DNA of 64,000 nucleotides, from the NCBI GenBank assembly GCA_022447585.1, contig JAKVAR010000006.1:806001-870000 (forward strand). Direction: 5' to 3'. The position numbers were made by a program, and so were the translations under genes. A model generated the notes under the pieces. The model was not told where the DNA came from. It worked only from the letters and a program-made list of their open reading frames with translations, and searched no databases. This DNA is from Crocinitomicaceae bacterium. Its GTDB lineage: Bacteria; Bacteroidota; Bacteroidia; Flavobacteriales_D; Crocinitomicaceae. Of this stretch, positions 35,681-44,476 are shown in pieces; positions within the stretch are counted from its first letter, which is position 1; each line of letters opens with the position of its first letter.

Positions 35681-37429
35681 ATGAGCAAGAAAGATAAAAA
35701 TGCGAATGTTTCCTTCAGTTGGGCATTCAAAGAATATATATGGCCACGGAAGAAAATCGTTCTATTGGGACTTTTTCTAATTGTGTTAAGGAGCTTAGCA
35801 GGACTGATCTTACCCTTTGCCACGCAATCATTGATTGATGATGTGATTCCAAATAAAGATATGGGTTACTTAATTACATTGGTTGCAATTGTTTGTGGAG
35901 CGATTCTAATTCAGTCAGTGAGTTCATTTTCTCTGACAAGATTACTTAGTGTTGAAGCACAGCGATTAATCTCAGTTATGCGTGCGCAAGTGCAACGAAA
36001 ATTATTGAAACTTCCAATTAGTTTTTTCGATGATAATAAATCTGGTGCCTTGGTGTCGAGAGTTATGACTGATGTGGAAGGTGTTCGGAATATTGTTGGA
36101 ACGGGATTGGTTCAGCTCATTGGAGGAACTTTTACTGCAATTATTTCCCTTGTTCTTCTAATTCAAATTAATGCATGGATGACATTATTTGTTTTGGTTC
36201 CAGTTGCAATTTTTGCCTTTATAGCGATGAAAGCATTCGGATATATACGACCAATATTTAGAACCCGGGGTAAGATTAATGCTGAGGTTACTGGACGTTT
36301 AACAGAGACGCTGAATGGAGTTCGCGTTATTAAAGGGTTTAATGCGGAAGAGCAAGAAAGTCAAACATTTGAAAAAGGTGTAGATAAATTATTTCAGAAT
36401 GTAAAGAAGAGTTTGACTGCCACGGCTTTGATTACAAGTTCTTCTACGTTGTTACTTGGATTGGCTTCCGCTGGTATCATGGGGGTCGGCGGGTATTTTA
36501 TTGTTGAGGAAAGTATGACCGTTGGTGATTTTTTCGCTTTTACTTTATTACTTGGATTTATGATTGCTCCAATCGTTCAGATGAGTAATATTGGGAGTCA
36601 GTTGACTGAAGCAATGGCTGGTTTAGATCGTACTCAAGAATTGATGAGTATGGAAGAGGAAGACAACCCAGAGCAAAGAACGGTGATTTTAGATAAGATT
36701 AAAGGAGATATCAAATTTGACGATGTTTCTTTCAGCTATGAAGAAGATAAGGAGGTTTTACATAATATTTCATTTGATGCACCAGCCGGAAGTGTAACTG
36801 CATTAGTCGGATCATCCGGTTCTGGGAAGTCTACAATAGCTGGGTTGGCAGCATCATTTTTAAACCCTTCTGACGGAAAACTTTCTTTAGACGGGATTGA
36901 TATGTCTACCATTAATTTAGGAAGTTATAGGAGCTTGTTAGGTGTGGTATTGCAAGATGATTTCCTTTACGAAGGAACAATACGTGAGAACATTCTATTT
37001 CCTAGACCTAATGCTTCGGAAGATGAGTTAATGGCGGCGGTAGTAGGTGCTTATGTTAACGAATTTACAGATCGTTTTGATGATGGACTAGACACTGTTA
37101 TTGGTGAAAGAGGTGTTAAATTATCAGGTGGCCAACGTCAAAGAATTTCAATAGCAAGGGCTTTATTAGCAGATCCTAAAGTGATTATTTTAGATGAAGC
37201 GACTTCAAACTTAGATACTGAGAGCGAAGCATTTATTCAGAAGAGTTTAAATATTTTAATGAAGAATAGAACAACTTTTGTCATTGCACATCGATTGAGT
37301 ACTATCCAACAGGCAGATCAAATTTTAGTGATTGAAGAGGGTAAAATAGAAGAGCAAGGAAATCATCAAGAGTTAATCGATAAGCAGGGGAGGTACCACG
37401 ATTTATTCATGTATCAGAGTCGAATTTAA
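35681..37429 (+). CDS. ABC exporter (MsbA-like, fused membrane and ATPase domains)
   Basis: The 582-residue product has six membrane spans in the first 320 residues and a nucleotide-binding domain after about 345. The Walker A is LVGSSGSGKSTIAGL, the Q-loop VVLQDDFLYEGTIRENI, the signature KLSGGQRQRISIARALLADPKVIILDEATSNLD and the H-loop IAHRLST, all intact. Such half-transporters work as homodimers and export lipids, drugs or peptides. I chose the ATG at 35681; the GTG at 35651 is in frame but adds ten residues with no family match. It converges on the next gene with a 4-base overlap. Confidence 0.94.
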   Translation: MSKKDKNANVSFSWAFKEYIWPRKKIVLLGLFLIVLRSLAGLILPFATQSLIDDVIPNKDMGYLITLVAIVCGAILIQSVSSFSLTRLLSVEAQRLISVMRAQVQRKLLKLPISFFDDNKSGALVSRVMTDVEGVRNIVGTGLVQLIGGTFTAIISLVLLIQINAWMTLFVLVPVAIFAFIAMKAFGYIRPIFRTRGKINAEVTGRLTETLNGVRVIKGFNAEEQESQTFEKGVDKLFQNVKKSLTATALITSSSTLLLGLASAGIMGVGGYFIVEESMTVGDFFAFTLLLGFMIAPIVQMSNIGSQLTEAMAGLDRTQELMSMEEEDNPEQRTVILDKIKGDIKFDDVSFSYEEDKEVLHNISFDAPAGSVTALVGSSGSGKSTIAGLAASFLNPSDGKLSLDGIDMSTINLGSYRSLLGVVLQDDFLYEGTIRENILFPRPNASEDELMAAVVGAYVNEFTDRFDDGLDTVIGERGVKLSGGQRQRISIARALLADPKVIILDEATSNLDTESEAFIQKSLNILMKNRTTFVIAHRLSTIQQADQILVIEEGKIEEQGNHQELIDKQGRYHDLFMYQSRI

Positions 37430-37854
37430 TCCAGTGATTCAAAGTATTCTAGGTGAACTTCAAAGGAGTTTTTCGTATTGTCGATGTGAGTCATTTTATA
37501 GTAATTATGTCTTTCTGAAGGAAATGTAATTTCAAAAACTTCGCTGTAGAAGTCGTCGTCATAATTGTAATTTATCAGAATTTGAGTTTTGGATGCATTG
37601 TTAAATGTCCATGATCCGTCCGCGATTCTTTCTCCTGCTTGAGCAACATCGAACAGTACAGCGCCGAAATCGAAAGTCAAATGCTCATTTTCTAAATTAC
37701 GTTCGGATAATAGAAAGAGCCCAGAAGTGTAGTCATGGTGGTCAACTAAACTAGATTTCACCGCTAAAGATTCATACACACCGGGTTTAAATATTTGCGG
37801 TGTACAAGAGGATAATATCAGGATTAAGGTGAAAAATACAAGTATACTTTTCAT
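37426..37854 (-). CDS. Small lipoprotein, unknown function
   Basis: The 142-residue product starts MKSILVFFTLILILSSCTPQ, a clear lipoprotein signal with cysteine at residue 17. The mature part is beta-rich, with SWTFNNASKTQILINYNYDD and DNTKNSFEVHLEYFESLD, suggesting a small lipocalin-like or lipid-exposed beta sheet domain. No family is recognised. The stop overlaps the end of the ABC exporter by 4 bases; the upstream neighbour ends 10 bases before its start and is probably in the same transcript. Confidence 0.75.
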   Translation of the reverse strand: MKSILVFFTLILILSSCTPQIFKPGVYESLAVKSSLVDHHDYTSGLFLLSERNLENEHLTFDFGAVLFDVAQAGERIADGSWTFNNASKTQILINYNYDDDFYSEVFEITFPSERHNYYKMTHIDNTKNSFEVHLEYFESLD

Positions 37855-37864
37855 GCATTATTTT

Positions 37865-38470
37865 TTAGCCTATTAATTCAGATTTCATCATTGTAACTGG
37901 GCATTTCATTCCATTTAATTCAGCATCAAATTGTTCGAAAATTTCAATGTTAGAGATTTGAGTCGTTAAGACTTCTTCGCCTAATTCGTTAATTATGAAA
38001 GCAGTAATCGCATTTTCAATGGCTTCGTCATGACGTTGAGATAAGTTGAATAATTCAAAATTTAATTCGATTGTTCCATCTTCTTCTTCAAGAGCAACAA
38101 AGTTCCATGCAGAAGAATCAACTTTGAATATATCCATTAACTCATCGTATACTTCTAACTGATAATTCCATTTTTTGCATGGTTTAGAGCTGTAGAATTT
38201 CCAGTCTAAATGAGTTGGTGCAAGATCAATGATTGCCTTGCTGATTTTAAGTAATTCAGGGTCTAAGTTCGGAGAAATGGTTAAGAACCAATCGTCATTT
38301 TCATTTAGACCTATATCCCATGAGAATGGTCCAAATCCAAGTATATATTCATTTAGCGATTTGACAATTTTTTCTTGCTCAGTAATGTCTTTGTTTGAAA
38401 TGCAACCCTTAATTCGGGTTTCATTTTTTATGAACCATCGCCAAAATTCTACTATGTTTTCTTCTGTCAT
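37865..38470 (-). CDS. Acidic cytoplasmic protein, unknown function
   Basis: The 201-residue product has no signal peptide or membrane span. It is acidic and tryptophan-rich at the start (EENIVEFWRWFIKNE), then FSWDIGLNENDDWFLTISPN and a central HLDWKFYSSKPCKKWNYQ. The pattern resembles small proteins that Bacteroidota genomes often encode without known function. No motif allows a function to be named. It is 10 bases upstream of the lipoprotein gene on the same strand. Confidence 0.75.
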   Translation of the reverse strand: MTEENIVEFWRWFIKNETRIKGCISNKDITEQEKIVKSLNEYILGFGPFSWDIGLNENDDWFLTISPNLDPELLKISKAIIDLAPTHLDWKFYSSKPCKKWNYQLEVYDELMDIFKVDSSAWNFVALEEEDGTIELNFELFNLSQRHDEAIENAITAFIINELGEEVLTTQISNIEIFEQFDAELNGMKCPVTMMKSELIG

Positions 38471-38508
38471 ACTTTACTTATTGATGTGAAAATACAACTA
38501 TACTTAGA

Positions 38509-39228
38509 TTAAATACTTGCTTTAGCCAAGAATACTTTTTTGAAATCTGAAGCTTTAAGTTGAGGTTGTTCTACAATATTAGAATTAACCTTACAAATAG
38601 AATATACCTGCCCAAAGTTATCGAATTTCAACTTGTCAGATGTGTTTGTGAGCATAGCGTAATGACTTCCGTTCTGTACTTTGTTAAATACTAAAGCACG
38701 TTGATTCGTTCCTATTTTATAGATTTTTTCTACTTGCGCTGTTAGTTGAACTGGAGTGCTTAAATCAATGGAGGTCAAATAAATGGTATTCTGATATACC
38801 CTATGACGAATTCTGAATAATACTATACCAAATAAGGCTATTGCAATAAGATTTACTCCGAGTGTAAAAGTTTCATCCCCTCCATGTTTCCAGATGTTTA
38901 CGGGTAAAGAGACCCCTTGACTTAAGTCAAATGAATTCAAATTACTCAGCGGTGTTTGGTTCAAGATAAGCAATTGCGGAATGATCCAAATAATAAAAAA
39001 TACATCACCTAATTTTTCCCCTTTTTGAATCAAAAAGAAAGTAGAAAAACCTATTAAACTGATACCAATGGACAATAAGTCCAAAGGATACCCTTGGTAT
39101 AGACTGTACAATTTAAATACGATATTTAGTGAACAGAGTCCAAGTACAATATAGTGTACAAATGCATCGACCCCCCAAAGAGGCCGTTTTTCAACAGTGG
39201 CAATCATATGAGTTATTCTTTCATTCAA
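38509..39228 (-). CDS. Membrane protein, unknown function
   Basis: The 239-residue product has four likely membrane spans in its first 145 residues (FVHYIVLGLCSLNIVFKLYSLY, LLSIGISLIGFSTFFLI, VFFIIWIIPQLLIL, LGVNLIAIALFGIVLFRI). A soluble C-terminal tail of about 95 residues with beta-strand character follows (IYLTSIDLSTPVQLTAQVEKIY). Family not recognised. It lies 38 bases after the start region of the acidic protein gene, so it may head that group of three minus-strand genes. Confidence 0.72.
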   Translation of the reverse strand: MNERITHMIATVEKRPLWGVDAFVHYIVLGLCSLNIVFKLYSLYQGYPLDLLSIGISLIGFSTFFLIQKGEKLGDVFFIIWIIPQLLILNQTPLSNLNSFDLSQGVSLPVNIWKHGGDETFTLGVNLIAIALFGIVLFRIRHRVYQNTIYLTSIDLSTPVQLTAQVEKIYKIGTNQRALVFNKVQNGSHYAMLTNTSDKLKFDNFGQVYSICKVNSNIVEQPQLKASDFKKVFLAKASI

Positions 39229-39321
39229 TTCTAATAATTATACCAGAGAAACAAAAAAACAAATTGTTAATTGTTCTGAACGGTGCGATTTATGTGTTGA
39301 AATCGAATATTCCTTCAATGA

Positions 39322-40134
39322 TTATTTCAGAAAATCTATAATTTGAATCAACACGGATTCTGTTCGAAGTATTCTAAAATGACCTGTGTTTTTGATTTCA
39401 ATAAGAGAGGATACCTTCCAATTATCATTTACATTTTTAGATTGAGCGAAAGGAATTACTTTATCATTAATATCATGAAGAATTAGGGCTTGTTCTACAG
39501 AGATTTCTTTGACAAATTCGCTAACGTTGAGGACATCTATTTTTTGATTTGCTTCAATTTCAACCTTGTGAATTAGCTTTTTCCGAACATTATTGGCTAT
39601 TCCAACGCGATTTGAAATGTCATTAATTCGGTCAGAAAGTTTATCGGGCGTTGTAACTAGAACGTATTTTTCAATAACCAATTCTGGAAGGTTAAGTAAA
39701 GAGTATGTTGCGGCAACACCACCGAACGAATGACTAATAAGCTTTTTAGGTTGAATGTTTTTAAGCCGTTCTGAAGTGAGGTCTGTGAAATCAAAAAGAC
39801 TTGTTTTACCTCTACTACTTAAACCGTGCGAGGGCGCATCAAAGGCATGAATATCATATCCTTCTATGATTAGTTTTTCGATAAGATCTGAAAAATTTCC
39901 CGCTTGACCTTCCCATCCATGAATGAGTAAAACTCGATCTCCTTCACCTTTCCATCGATAGGTTTTAATTTTGAATGACTTAAAGTTAATCTCAGCAGTT
40001 TCCGCCTTATTTAGAGTGGCAACTTCATGGTCTCGTAATTTATGAACCTGTGGGTTTGTAAGTTGATCATAAGCCAATTTCGTAAACGTCCTTGGCAGCA
40101 GTAGCGATAAGAAATGGATTATCTTTTTTTTCAT
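39322..40134 (-). CDS. Alpha/beta hydrolase
   Basis: The 270-residue product has an alpha/beta hydrolase core: oxyanion region VLLIHGWEGQAGNF near residue 68, DAPSHGLS near 98, and a nucleophile elbow ISHSFGGVAATYSL near 133 (S-x-S-x-G in place of G-x-S-x-G). The catalytic acid is in LILHDINDKVIPF near 215 and the histidine in NTGHFRILR near 245. The N-terminus (IIHFLSLLLPRTFTKLAYDQL) is amphipathic or a weak membrane segment. Substrate unknown. Confidence 0.88.
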   Translation of the reverse strand: MKKKIIHFLSLLLPRTFTKLAYDQLTNPQVHKLRDHEVATLNKAETAEINFKSFKIKTYRWKGEGDRVLLIHGWEGQAGNFSDLIEKLIIEGYDIHAFDAPSHGLSSRGKTSLFDFTDLTSERLKNIQPKKLISHSFGGVAATYSLLNLPELVIEKYVLVTTPDKLSDRINDISNRVGIANNVRKKLIHKVEIEANQKIDVLNVSEFVKEISVEQALILHDINDKVIPFAQSKNVNDNWKVSSLIEIKNTGHFRILRTESVLIQIIDFLK

Positions 40135-40216
40135 CTTTATTGAAACATAATATGATAGTTTATATGGCTTTTATAAGCGTAATAATTTTGGGGTAACAAG
40201 CATCAACGACCTGCCA

Positions 40217-40549
40217 TTATGAATATTTTTCCACCACTAAATTACCCCAGCCTGCAATAGATTGAATTAAAGGCACGAGAGTTTTACCGAAATCAGTTAA
40301 AGAGTACTCTACTTTTAAAGGAGGTTTTGAAGTATATACTTTCCTTTTAATTATTCCGTCTTCTTCCAATGTTTTTAACTGCAAACTCAAAGTTCGTTCG
40401 GTTACAGTTGGCATTTCCTTTCTTAACTCATTATAGCGAAGTGTTTTTTCCATTAAGTGGAATAATATTACTGTTTTCCATTTTCCGCCAATAATACCCA
40501 TGGTAAGACTAGTACAACAAGGGTATTCTTTTCCTTTAAATTGATACAT
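40217..40549 (-). CDS. HxlR-family transcriptional regulator
   Basis: The 110-residue product is a winged-helix HxlR protein. IIGGKWKTVILFHL and RYNELRKEMPTVTERTLSLQLKTLEEDGIIKRKVY form the HTH and wing, and EYSLTDFGKTLVPLIQ is the C-terminal dimerisation helix. It has two adjacent cysteines near the start (YPCCTSL, residues 11-12). In relatives such as YodB and HypR, an N-terminal cysteine senses quinones, aldehydes or hypochlorite. It is divergent from the SDR gene, and a palindrome lies between them. Confidence 0.93.
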   Translation of the reverse strand: MYQFKGKEYPCCTSLTMGIIGGKWKTVILFHLMEKTLRYNELRKEMPTVTERTLSLQLKTLEEDGIIKRKVYTSKPPLKVEYSLTDFGKTLVPLIQSIAGWGNLVVEKYS

Positions 40550-40589
40550 TATTCAAATAAAATTAAACTATCCTTTTCGACCGTTATTT

Positions 40590-40636
40590 CAAAAGTACAA
40601 AACTATACTTAATTTTGAAACTATAAATATTATAGT
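40590..40636. promoter_or_regulatory. Divergent promoters and palindromic operator candidate (HxlR/SDR)
   Basis: The plus strand has TAATTTTG (40610-40617), a perfect -7 box for the SDR gene. The minus strand has two perfect boxes for the regulator gene, TAGTTTTG (40605-40598) and TACTTTTG (40597-40590). A perfect palindrome ACTATAA-ATA-TTATAGT (40620-40636) covers the predicted SDR transcription start. Binding there by the HxlR protein would repress SDR. Which site the regulator uses is inference. Confidence 0.6.
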
Positions 40637-40655
40637 ATAAAAAAACAAACGAAAA

Positions 40656-41402
40656 ATGAAAGAATTTGAAAACAAAGTAGCCATCGTAATTGGCGGTACA
40701 AGTGGAATCGGAAATGCAACAGCAAATGCCTTGTTGGAAGGCGGGTCAACAGTTCATATTGTTGGCAGAAATGTTAATAAAGTAGCAGACCTTCCCAATC
40801 TTATTAAGCATTCAGTAAATATTTCTGATACGAACGAAGTAAATTCATTGATTTCAGAAATTGAATCATTAGAGCGCTTAGATTATTTAGTAAATGCATC
40901 AGGTATTTTTGGACCAAAACCTTTTCTAGAACACACAGTTGAAGATTACAATTCGTACTTAGATTTGAACAGAGGTTTCTTTTTTATTACTCAAAGTGCA
41001 GCTAAGAAAATGAAAGACACAAATGGAGGATCTATCGTAAATGTTGGATCTATGTGGGCAAAACAAGCGGTAAAGGCTACACCATCTTCTGCGTACTCTA
41101 TGCAAAAAGCTGGGTTGCATTCTTTGACCCAAAACCTAGCGATGGAATTAGCAGATGATAATATCAGAGTTAATGCAGTATCCCCAGCTGTAGTAAATAC
41201 ACCTGTTTATCATGGAGTTTTTGGAGGAAAGGAAGAAGCTCAAAAAGCATTAGAAGGCTTTAATGGGTTTCATCCAATTGGAAGAAATGGATCCCCTGCT
41301 GACATTTCAAATAGTATTTTATTTCTTCTTTCAGAAAAAGCGTCTTGGGTTACCGGTGCGATATGGGATACGGATGGGGGTGTCATGGCTGGAAGAAGCT
41401 AA
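40656..41402 (+). CDS. Short-chain dehydrogenase/reductase
   Basis: The 248-residue product is a classical SDR: cofactor motif VAIVIGGTSGIGNATANALLEGG (TGxxxGxG type) at residues 9-31, the structural LVNASGIFGP (NNAG type) near 86, and catalytic Ser near 138 (VNVGSMW). The active-site YxxxK is in SAYSMQKAGLHSLTQNLAMELA near 150. The HxGRN..D segment suggests NAD(P) use with Arg after the second strand (HIVGRNVNKV), favouring NADPH. Divergent pairing with a redox-type HxlR regulator is typical of genes induced by reactive electrophiles. Confidence 0.92.
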   Translation: MKEFENKVAIVIGGTSGIGNATANALLEGGSTVHIVGRNVNKVADLPNLIKHSVNISDTNEVNSLISEIESLERLDYLVNASGIFGPKPFLEHTVEDYNSYLDLNRGFFFITQSAAKKMKDTNGGSIVNVGSMWAKQAVKATPSSAYSMQKAGLHSLTQNLAMELADDNIRVNAVSPAVVNTPVYHGVFGGKEEAQKALEGFNGFHPIGRNGSPADISNSILFLLSEKASWVTGAIWDTDGGVMAGRS

Positions 41403-41433
41403 TAAAATATCAGCTGTTAGCAATCTATAGAAT

Positions 41434-41470
41434 CAGCAGTGGTTTGAGTTATGCTCAAACCACTACTGCT
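41434..41470. terminator. Hairpin between convergent genes
   Basis: AGTGGTTTGAG (41438-41448) pairs perfectly with CTCAAACCACT (41454-41464) around the loop TTATG, and flanking bases can extend it. It lies between the ends of the SDR gene and the convergent exported-protein gene, so it may stop transcription from both sides. The T-runs are weak. Confidence 0.55.
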
Positions 41471-41483
41471 CTTAAACTACTTT

Positions 41484-41981
41484 TTAAAAAGTATACCCAA
41501 ATTTCACTCCCAATGTTGGGATTGTCCTTTGCTTTACACGATTTAAATTGAAGTGTAAATTTATGTCGTACCCTTGCGTAAATCGATAGCCTAACCCAAA
41601 GTTTGATTTAGGTAAAAAACGGTAAGTATTAATGTGTTCACGGTTATTGTTTTCTTGTTTAAAGTAGAATGCACAACCACCATTTACTTCGCCATAAATC
41701 CCACCTAAATAATGCTCACCACGAAAGTAATACCGTGCGGTTAACATCATTGGAATAGAAAAGGATGTAACGTCTTTTCCATTGAAGAAATCATAAATAA
41801 ACCCACCGTTTGCGCCACAATGAAAAACAGAAGATATGTTGAAAAGATATTGACTAGAGGCTCCGATTCCTACACCTTCATCCAACGTTTCAATGGTTTG
41901 AGTAATTTCTCCATGAACGCTTAATTGAGCATGAATTGAAAAAACAAGGAGTGTAGCAAGCGTAAAAAGTAAATTTTTCAT
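41484..41981 (-). CDS. Small exported beta-barrel-like protein
   Basis: The ATG at 41981 gives 165 residues with a signal peptide (MKNLLFTLATLLVFSIHAQ); an upstream in-frame start at 42038 would bury it. The mature part consists of alternating strands (GGIYGEVNGGCAFYFKQENN, NFGLGYRFTQGYDINLHFNLN, PTLGVKFGYTF) and ends with the aromatic FGYTF. It is therefore probably a small outer-membrane barrel of the OmpW/OmpX-like type. Function not recognised. Confidence 0.75.
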   Translation of the reverse strand: MKNLLFTLATLLVFSIHAQLSVHGEITQTIETLDEGVGIGASSQYLFNISSVFHCGANGGFIYDFFNGKDVTSFSIPMMLTARYYFRGEHYLGGIYGEVNGGCAFYFKQENNNREHINTYRFLPKSNFGLGYRFTQGYDINLHFNLNRVKQRTIPTLGVKFGYTF

Positions 41982-42149
41982 GTTGGAGAGTTTATAACAG
42001 TTAATATTTAAATGATACCTGGAGAAAAATAGAATCATTTCTTATTCAATAACGTTTAAAATAGAATGATATTATTGGATTTTAGAATTTAATAGGTTAG
42101 GTACAAAATATTGATAATAAGTGTTTTATATTTTCTTATTTTTATTCCA

Positions 42150-43349
42150 ATGACAAAACTTAATACTTCTAATGATCGTTTCAAGCAAGCGATGTTGCCT
42201 TCTCTAATTATGGGGGTGTTGACGAATGTCTTTATTTTCATTTTATTCTATTGGATTGGTTTGAAGGATGCTTTTTACAGTCCTTTAATAGCTATAGGAG
42301 TTTTTCTTGCAGGTTTTTTTATGCTCAAAATGAATCTGGTTTCTGCTCAAATATTGTTTATTGTTACCGGTTATATTTTAGCTTTTGAAGTTTTTATCCA
42401 TACCTATTATCTAGGTTGGAATAGTGGTTTTTTTTATTTCCTTTTCCTTTTACCTATCGTTTTTCTATTGAATACAACATGGAAGAATTGGGCCGTGATT
42501 TCATATAATTGTTCAATTGTAATTATTATTAGTTTATTGCGATACTGGTATTTTTCGCAAGAGAGTGCTTTTCCGATATCAGAGGATGTTCAGGCAAACC
42601 TTAGTTTACTGAATGCGAGTTTGACCGGAATAGTTGTACTGGTTGTTATGTATTATTTTAGTCGAACGATTGAAATTAAAGATGAAGCTCTAATTCGTGC
42701 AAATAAGAAGTTAGGAGACCGAAACATAGAAATTTCCGAGCAGCATAAACACTTAGAAGTTTTATTGAAAGAGGTTCATCATCGTGTAAAGAATAACCTC
42801 CAAATTATTTCTTCTTTGATGTCTTTGCAGCATAGAACTGTTGAAGATGAAGAGGTGGCCGAAGTGCTTAATGAAAGTATAAGGAGGGTGGAAGCAATTG
42901 CCCTAATTCATCAGAAACTATGTCAAGACGAGAAAGGTAATAGAGTGGATTTTAATTCTTATATGCATGATTTGGTTGAAAGCCAAAAGCTGCTTAGTCC
43001 CAGTGTAAGTTTTTATTATTCATCTGATAAGGTTGTATTAAGTCTAGATAAGTCCGTGCCATTGGGGTTAATAATTTCTGAAATAATAACAAATTCGATT
43101 AAACACGCCTTTGATGGGATACAATATCCAACAATTTCGATAAGACTGGATAAAATAGGTAATAATTATTCTATTACTGTTAAGGATAATGGAGTGGGGT
43201 TACCTTCAGATTTTAACTTAGATGAACCAAAGTCGCTAGGAATGGAGATTGTTAAAGCACTAGGGGATCAAATCGATGCTGATATTCATTCTAAAGTTGT
43301 AAAAGGAACCAGTTTTATAATTGTGTTTGAAGATAAATTAGAAGCCTAA
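42150..43349 (+). CDS. HisKA_2-type membrane sensor histidine kinase
   Basis: The ATG at 42150 gives 399 residues; an upstream TTG at 42111 adds only a hydrophobic tail and is unlikely. About six membrane spans fill residues 15-180, then a dimerisation helix with LLKEVHHRVKNNLQIISSLMSLQ near residue 215 (HisKA_2 His box, phospho-acceptor His in HHRVKNN). An ATPase domain follows with the N box IISEIITNSIKHAFDG near 320 and the G1/G2 boxes KDNGVGLP and KSLGMEIVKAL. No response regulator is adjacent, so it is an orphan. The signal is unknown. Confidence 0.9.
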   Translation: MTKLNTSNDRFKQAMLPSLIMGVLTNVFIFILFYWIGLKDAFYSPLIAIGVFLAGFFMLKMNLVSAQILFIVTGYILAFEVFIHTYYLGWNSGFFYFLFLLPIVFLLNTTWKNWAVISYNCSIVIIISLLRYWYFSQESAFPISEDVQANLSLLNASLTGIVVLVVMYYFSRTIEIKDEALIRANKKLGDRNIEISEQHKHLEVLLKEVHHRVKNNLQIISSLMSLQHRTVEDEEVAEVLNESIRRVEAIALIHQKLCQDEKGNRVDFNSYMHDLVESQKLLSPSVSFYYSSDKVVLSLDKSVPLGLIISEIITNSIKHAFDGIQYPTISIRLDKIGNNYSITVKDNGVGLPSDFNLDEPKSLGMEIVKALGDQIDADIHSKVVKGTSFIIVFEDKLEA

Positions 43350-43453
43350 CTAGGATCCCACTTTAGAATCCATAAGGTAATTTCATTGTTGATGTCATTT
43401 TCATTTTTTCAAAGATGAGAATCGTTATTCAATTTTTTTAGGATAAACCATTT

Positions 43454-44476
43454 CTATCTGGGGAAGCTAAATTGTTTATTATATAAAAATTCTTTATCTG
43501 TTAATGTTTTTAGAAAAGCAATTAGATCTTTTTTGTCGTTCGAGGTTAGAACGATTCTCTTTCTTAATCCTTCACTGAGTGTATTTGATTTATAATCTAT
43601 GCCATCCGTATAATGATCCAGAACTTCACGCAGTTGTTTAAATCGTCCATCATGCATATATGGAAAGGTGAATTCAATATTGCGAAGTGTTGGAACTCTA
43701 AATTTCAATGAATCACTTCCTTTTTGTGAGACTAAATACCTACCTAAATCATTATATATAGAATCAATGGGAAGTCCGTTACTTTCAAATGTGTTTGTAT
43801 TGAATAAAGGTGCGGTATGACAACTGTTGCAGTTTTTCTTGAAAAGTTTCATTCCATTTTTTTCTTGTGGAGATAATTGAATCTCTTTTCTTTTGTATTG
43901 ATCATACCTAGAATTAGAGGAAATTAGACTTGCTGTAAATTGAGTCATCGACTTGAGAAGTCTACTTGTGTTAATTGTACTGTCACCAAAAGCTGCTTCA
44001 AATAGGTGTTTATAGGTTTTTGAAGAATTTAAAAAGCTAAGGACATTTTGCAATGAATTGTCCATTTCAGCATGATGTTCGATTGGGTTTATTGGTTGTA
44101 CTTCTAGATGGTTCACACCACCATCCCAATTAAAACTGTTATTCCATATTAAATTGATTAAGGCCGGAGCATTTCGTGTTCCTTTTCTTCCTTCAATGCC
44201 ATGACTTACACTATGATCCACATGAGCGAACCCTGTGAATTGTAAATGACAAGTCGCACAGGAGGTGGTATTATCTCTTGATATTTTTGTCTCGTAAAAT
44301 AATTTACGACCCAAAATAAATCCAGCTTCAGTAAATGAGTTGTTTTTAAATTGGTAAATAGGATTTGGCCATTTTTTAGGTAGCTCAATTGGATTGATGG
44401 TTTCTGTATTAACGTTTTTAAAAGATAGTATGGACCCGCTAATTAAAATCAATGATATGAAAAATACTTTATTCAC
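43454..44476 (-). CDS. Di-haem cytochrome c peroxidase / MauG family (MbnH-like) protein
   Basis: The 340-residue exported product has two CxxCH haem c motifs, CATCH (residues 73-77) and CNSCH (216-220). The family signatures GTRNAPALIN, FNWDGGV near 117 and FPYMHDGRFKQLREVLDHY near 280 are also present. In this superfamily, cytochrome c peroxidases remove H2O2, whereas MauG and MbnH oxidise a partner protein. The gene overlaps an MbnP-family gene by 8 bases. MbnH is known to convert a tryptophan of MbnP to kynurenine, so that pairing makes an MbnH-type role likely. This is inferred from context and not shown by the sequence alone. Confidence 0.9.
   Translation of the reverse strand: MNKVFFISLILISGSILSFKNVNTETINPIELPKKWPNPIYQFKNNSFTEAGFILGRKLFYETKISRDNTTSCATCHLQFTGFAHVDHSVSHGIEGRKGTRNAPALINLIWNNSFNWDGGVNHLEVQPINPIEHHAEMDNSLQNVLSFLNSSKTYKHLFEAAFGDSTINTSRLLKSMTQFTASLISSNSRYDQYKRKEIQLSPQEKNGMKLFKKNCNSCHTAPLFNTNTFESNGLPIDSIYNDLGRYLVSQKGSDSLKFRVPTLRNIEFTFPYMHDGRFKQLREVLDHYTDGIDYKSNTLSEGLRKRIVLTSNDKKDLIAFLKTLTDKEFLYNKQFSFPR

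Noticed and set aside
42111..42149. TTG at 42111 as start of the HisKA_2 kinase
   Set aside because: It adds 13 hydrophobic residues with no family match and uses a rare start; the ATG at 42150 is better.
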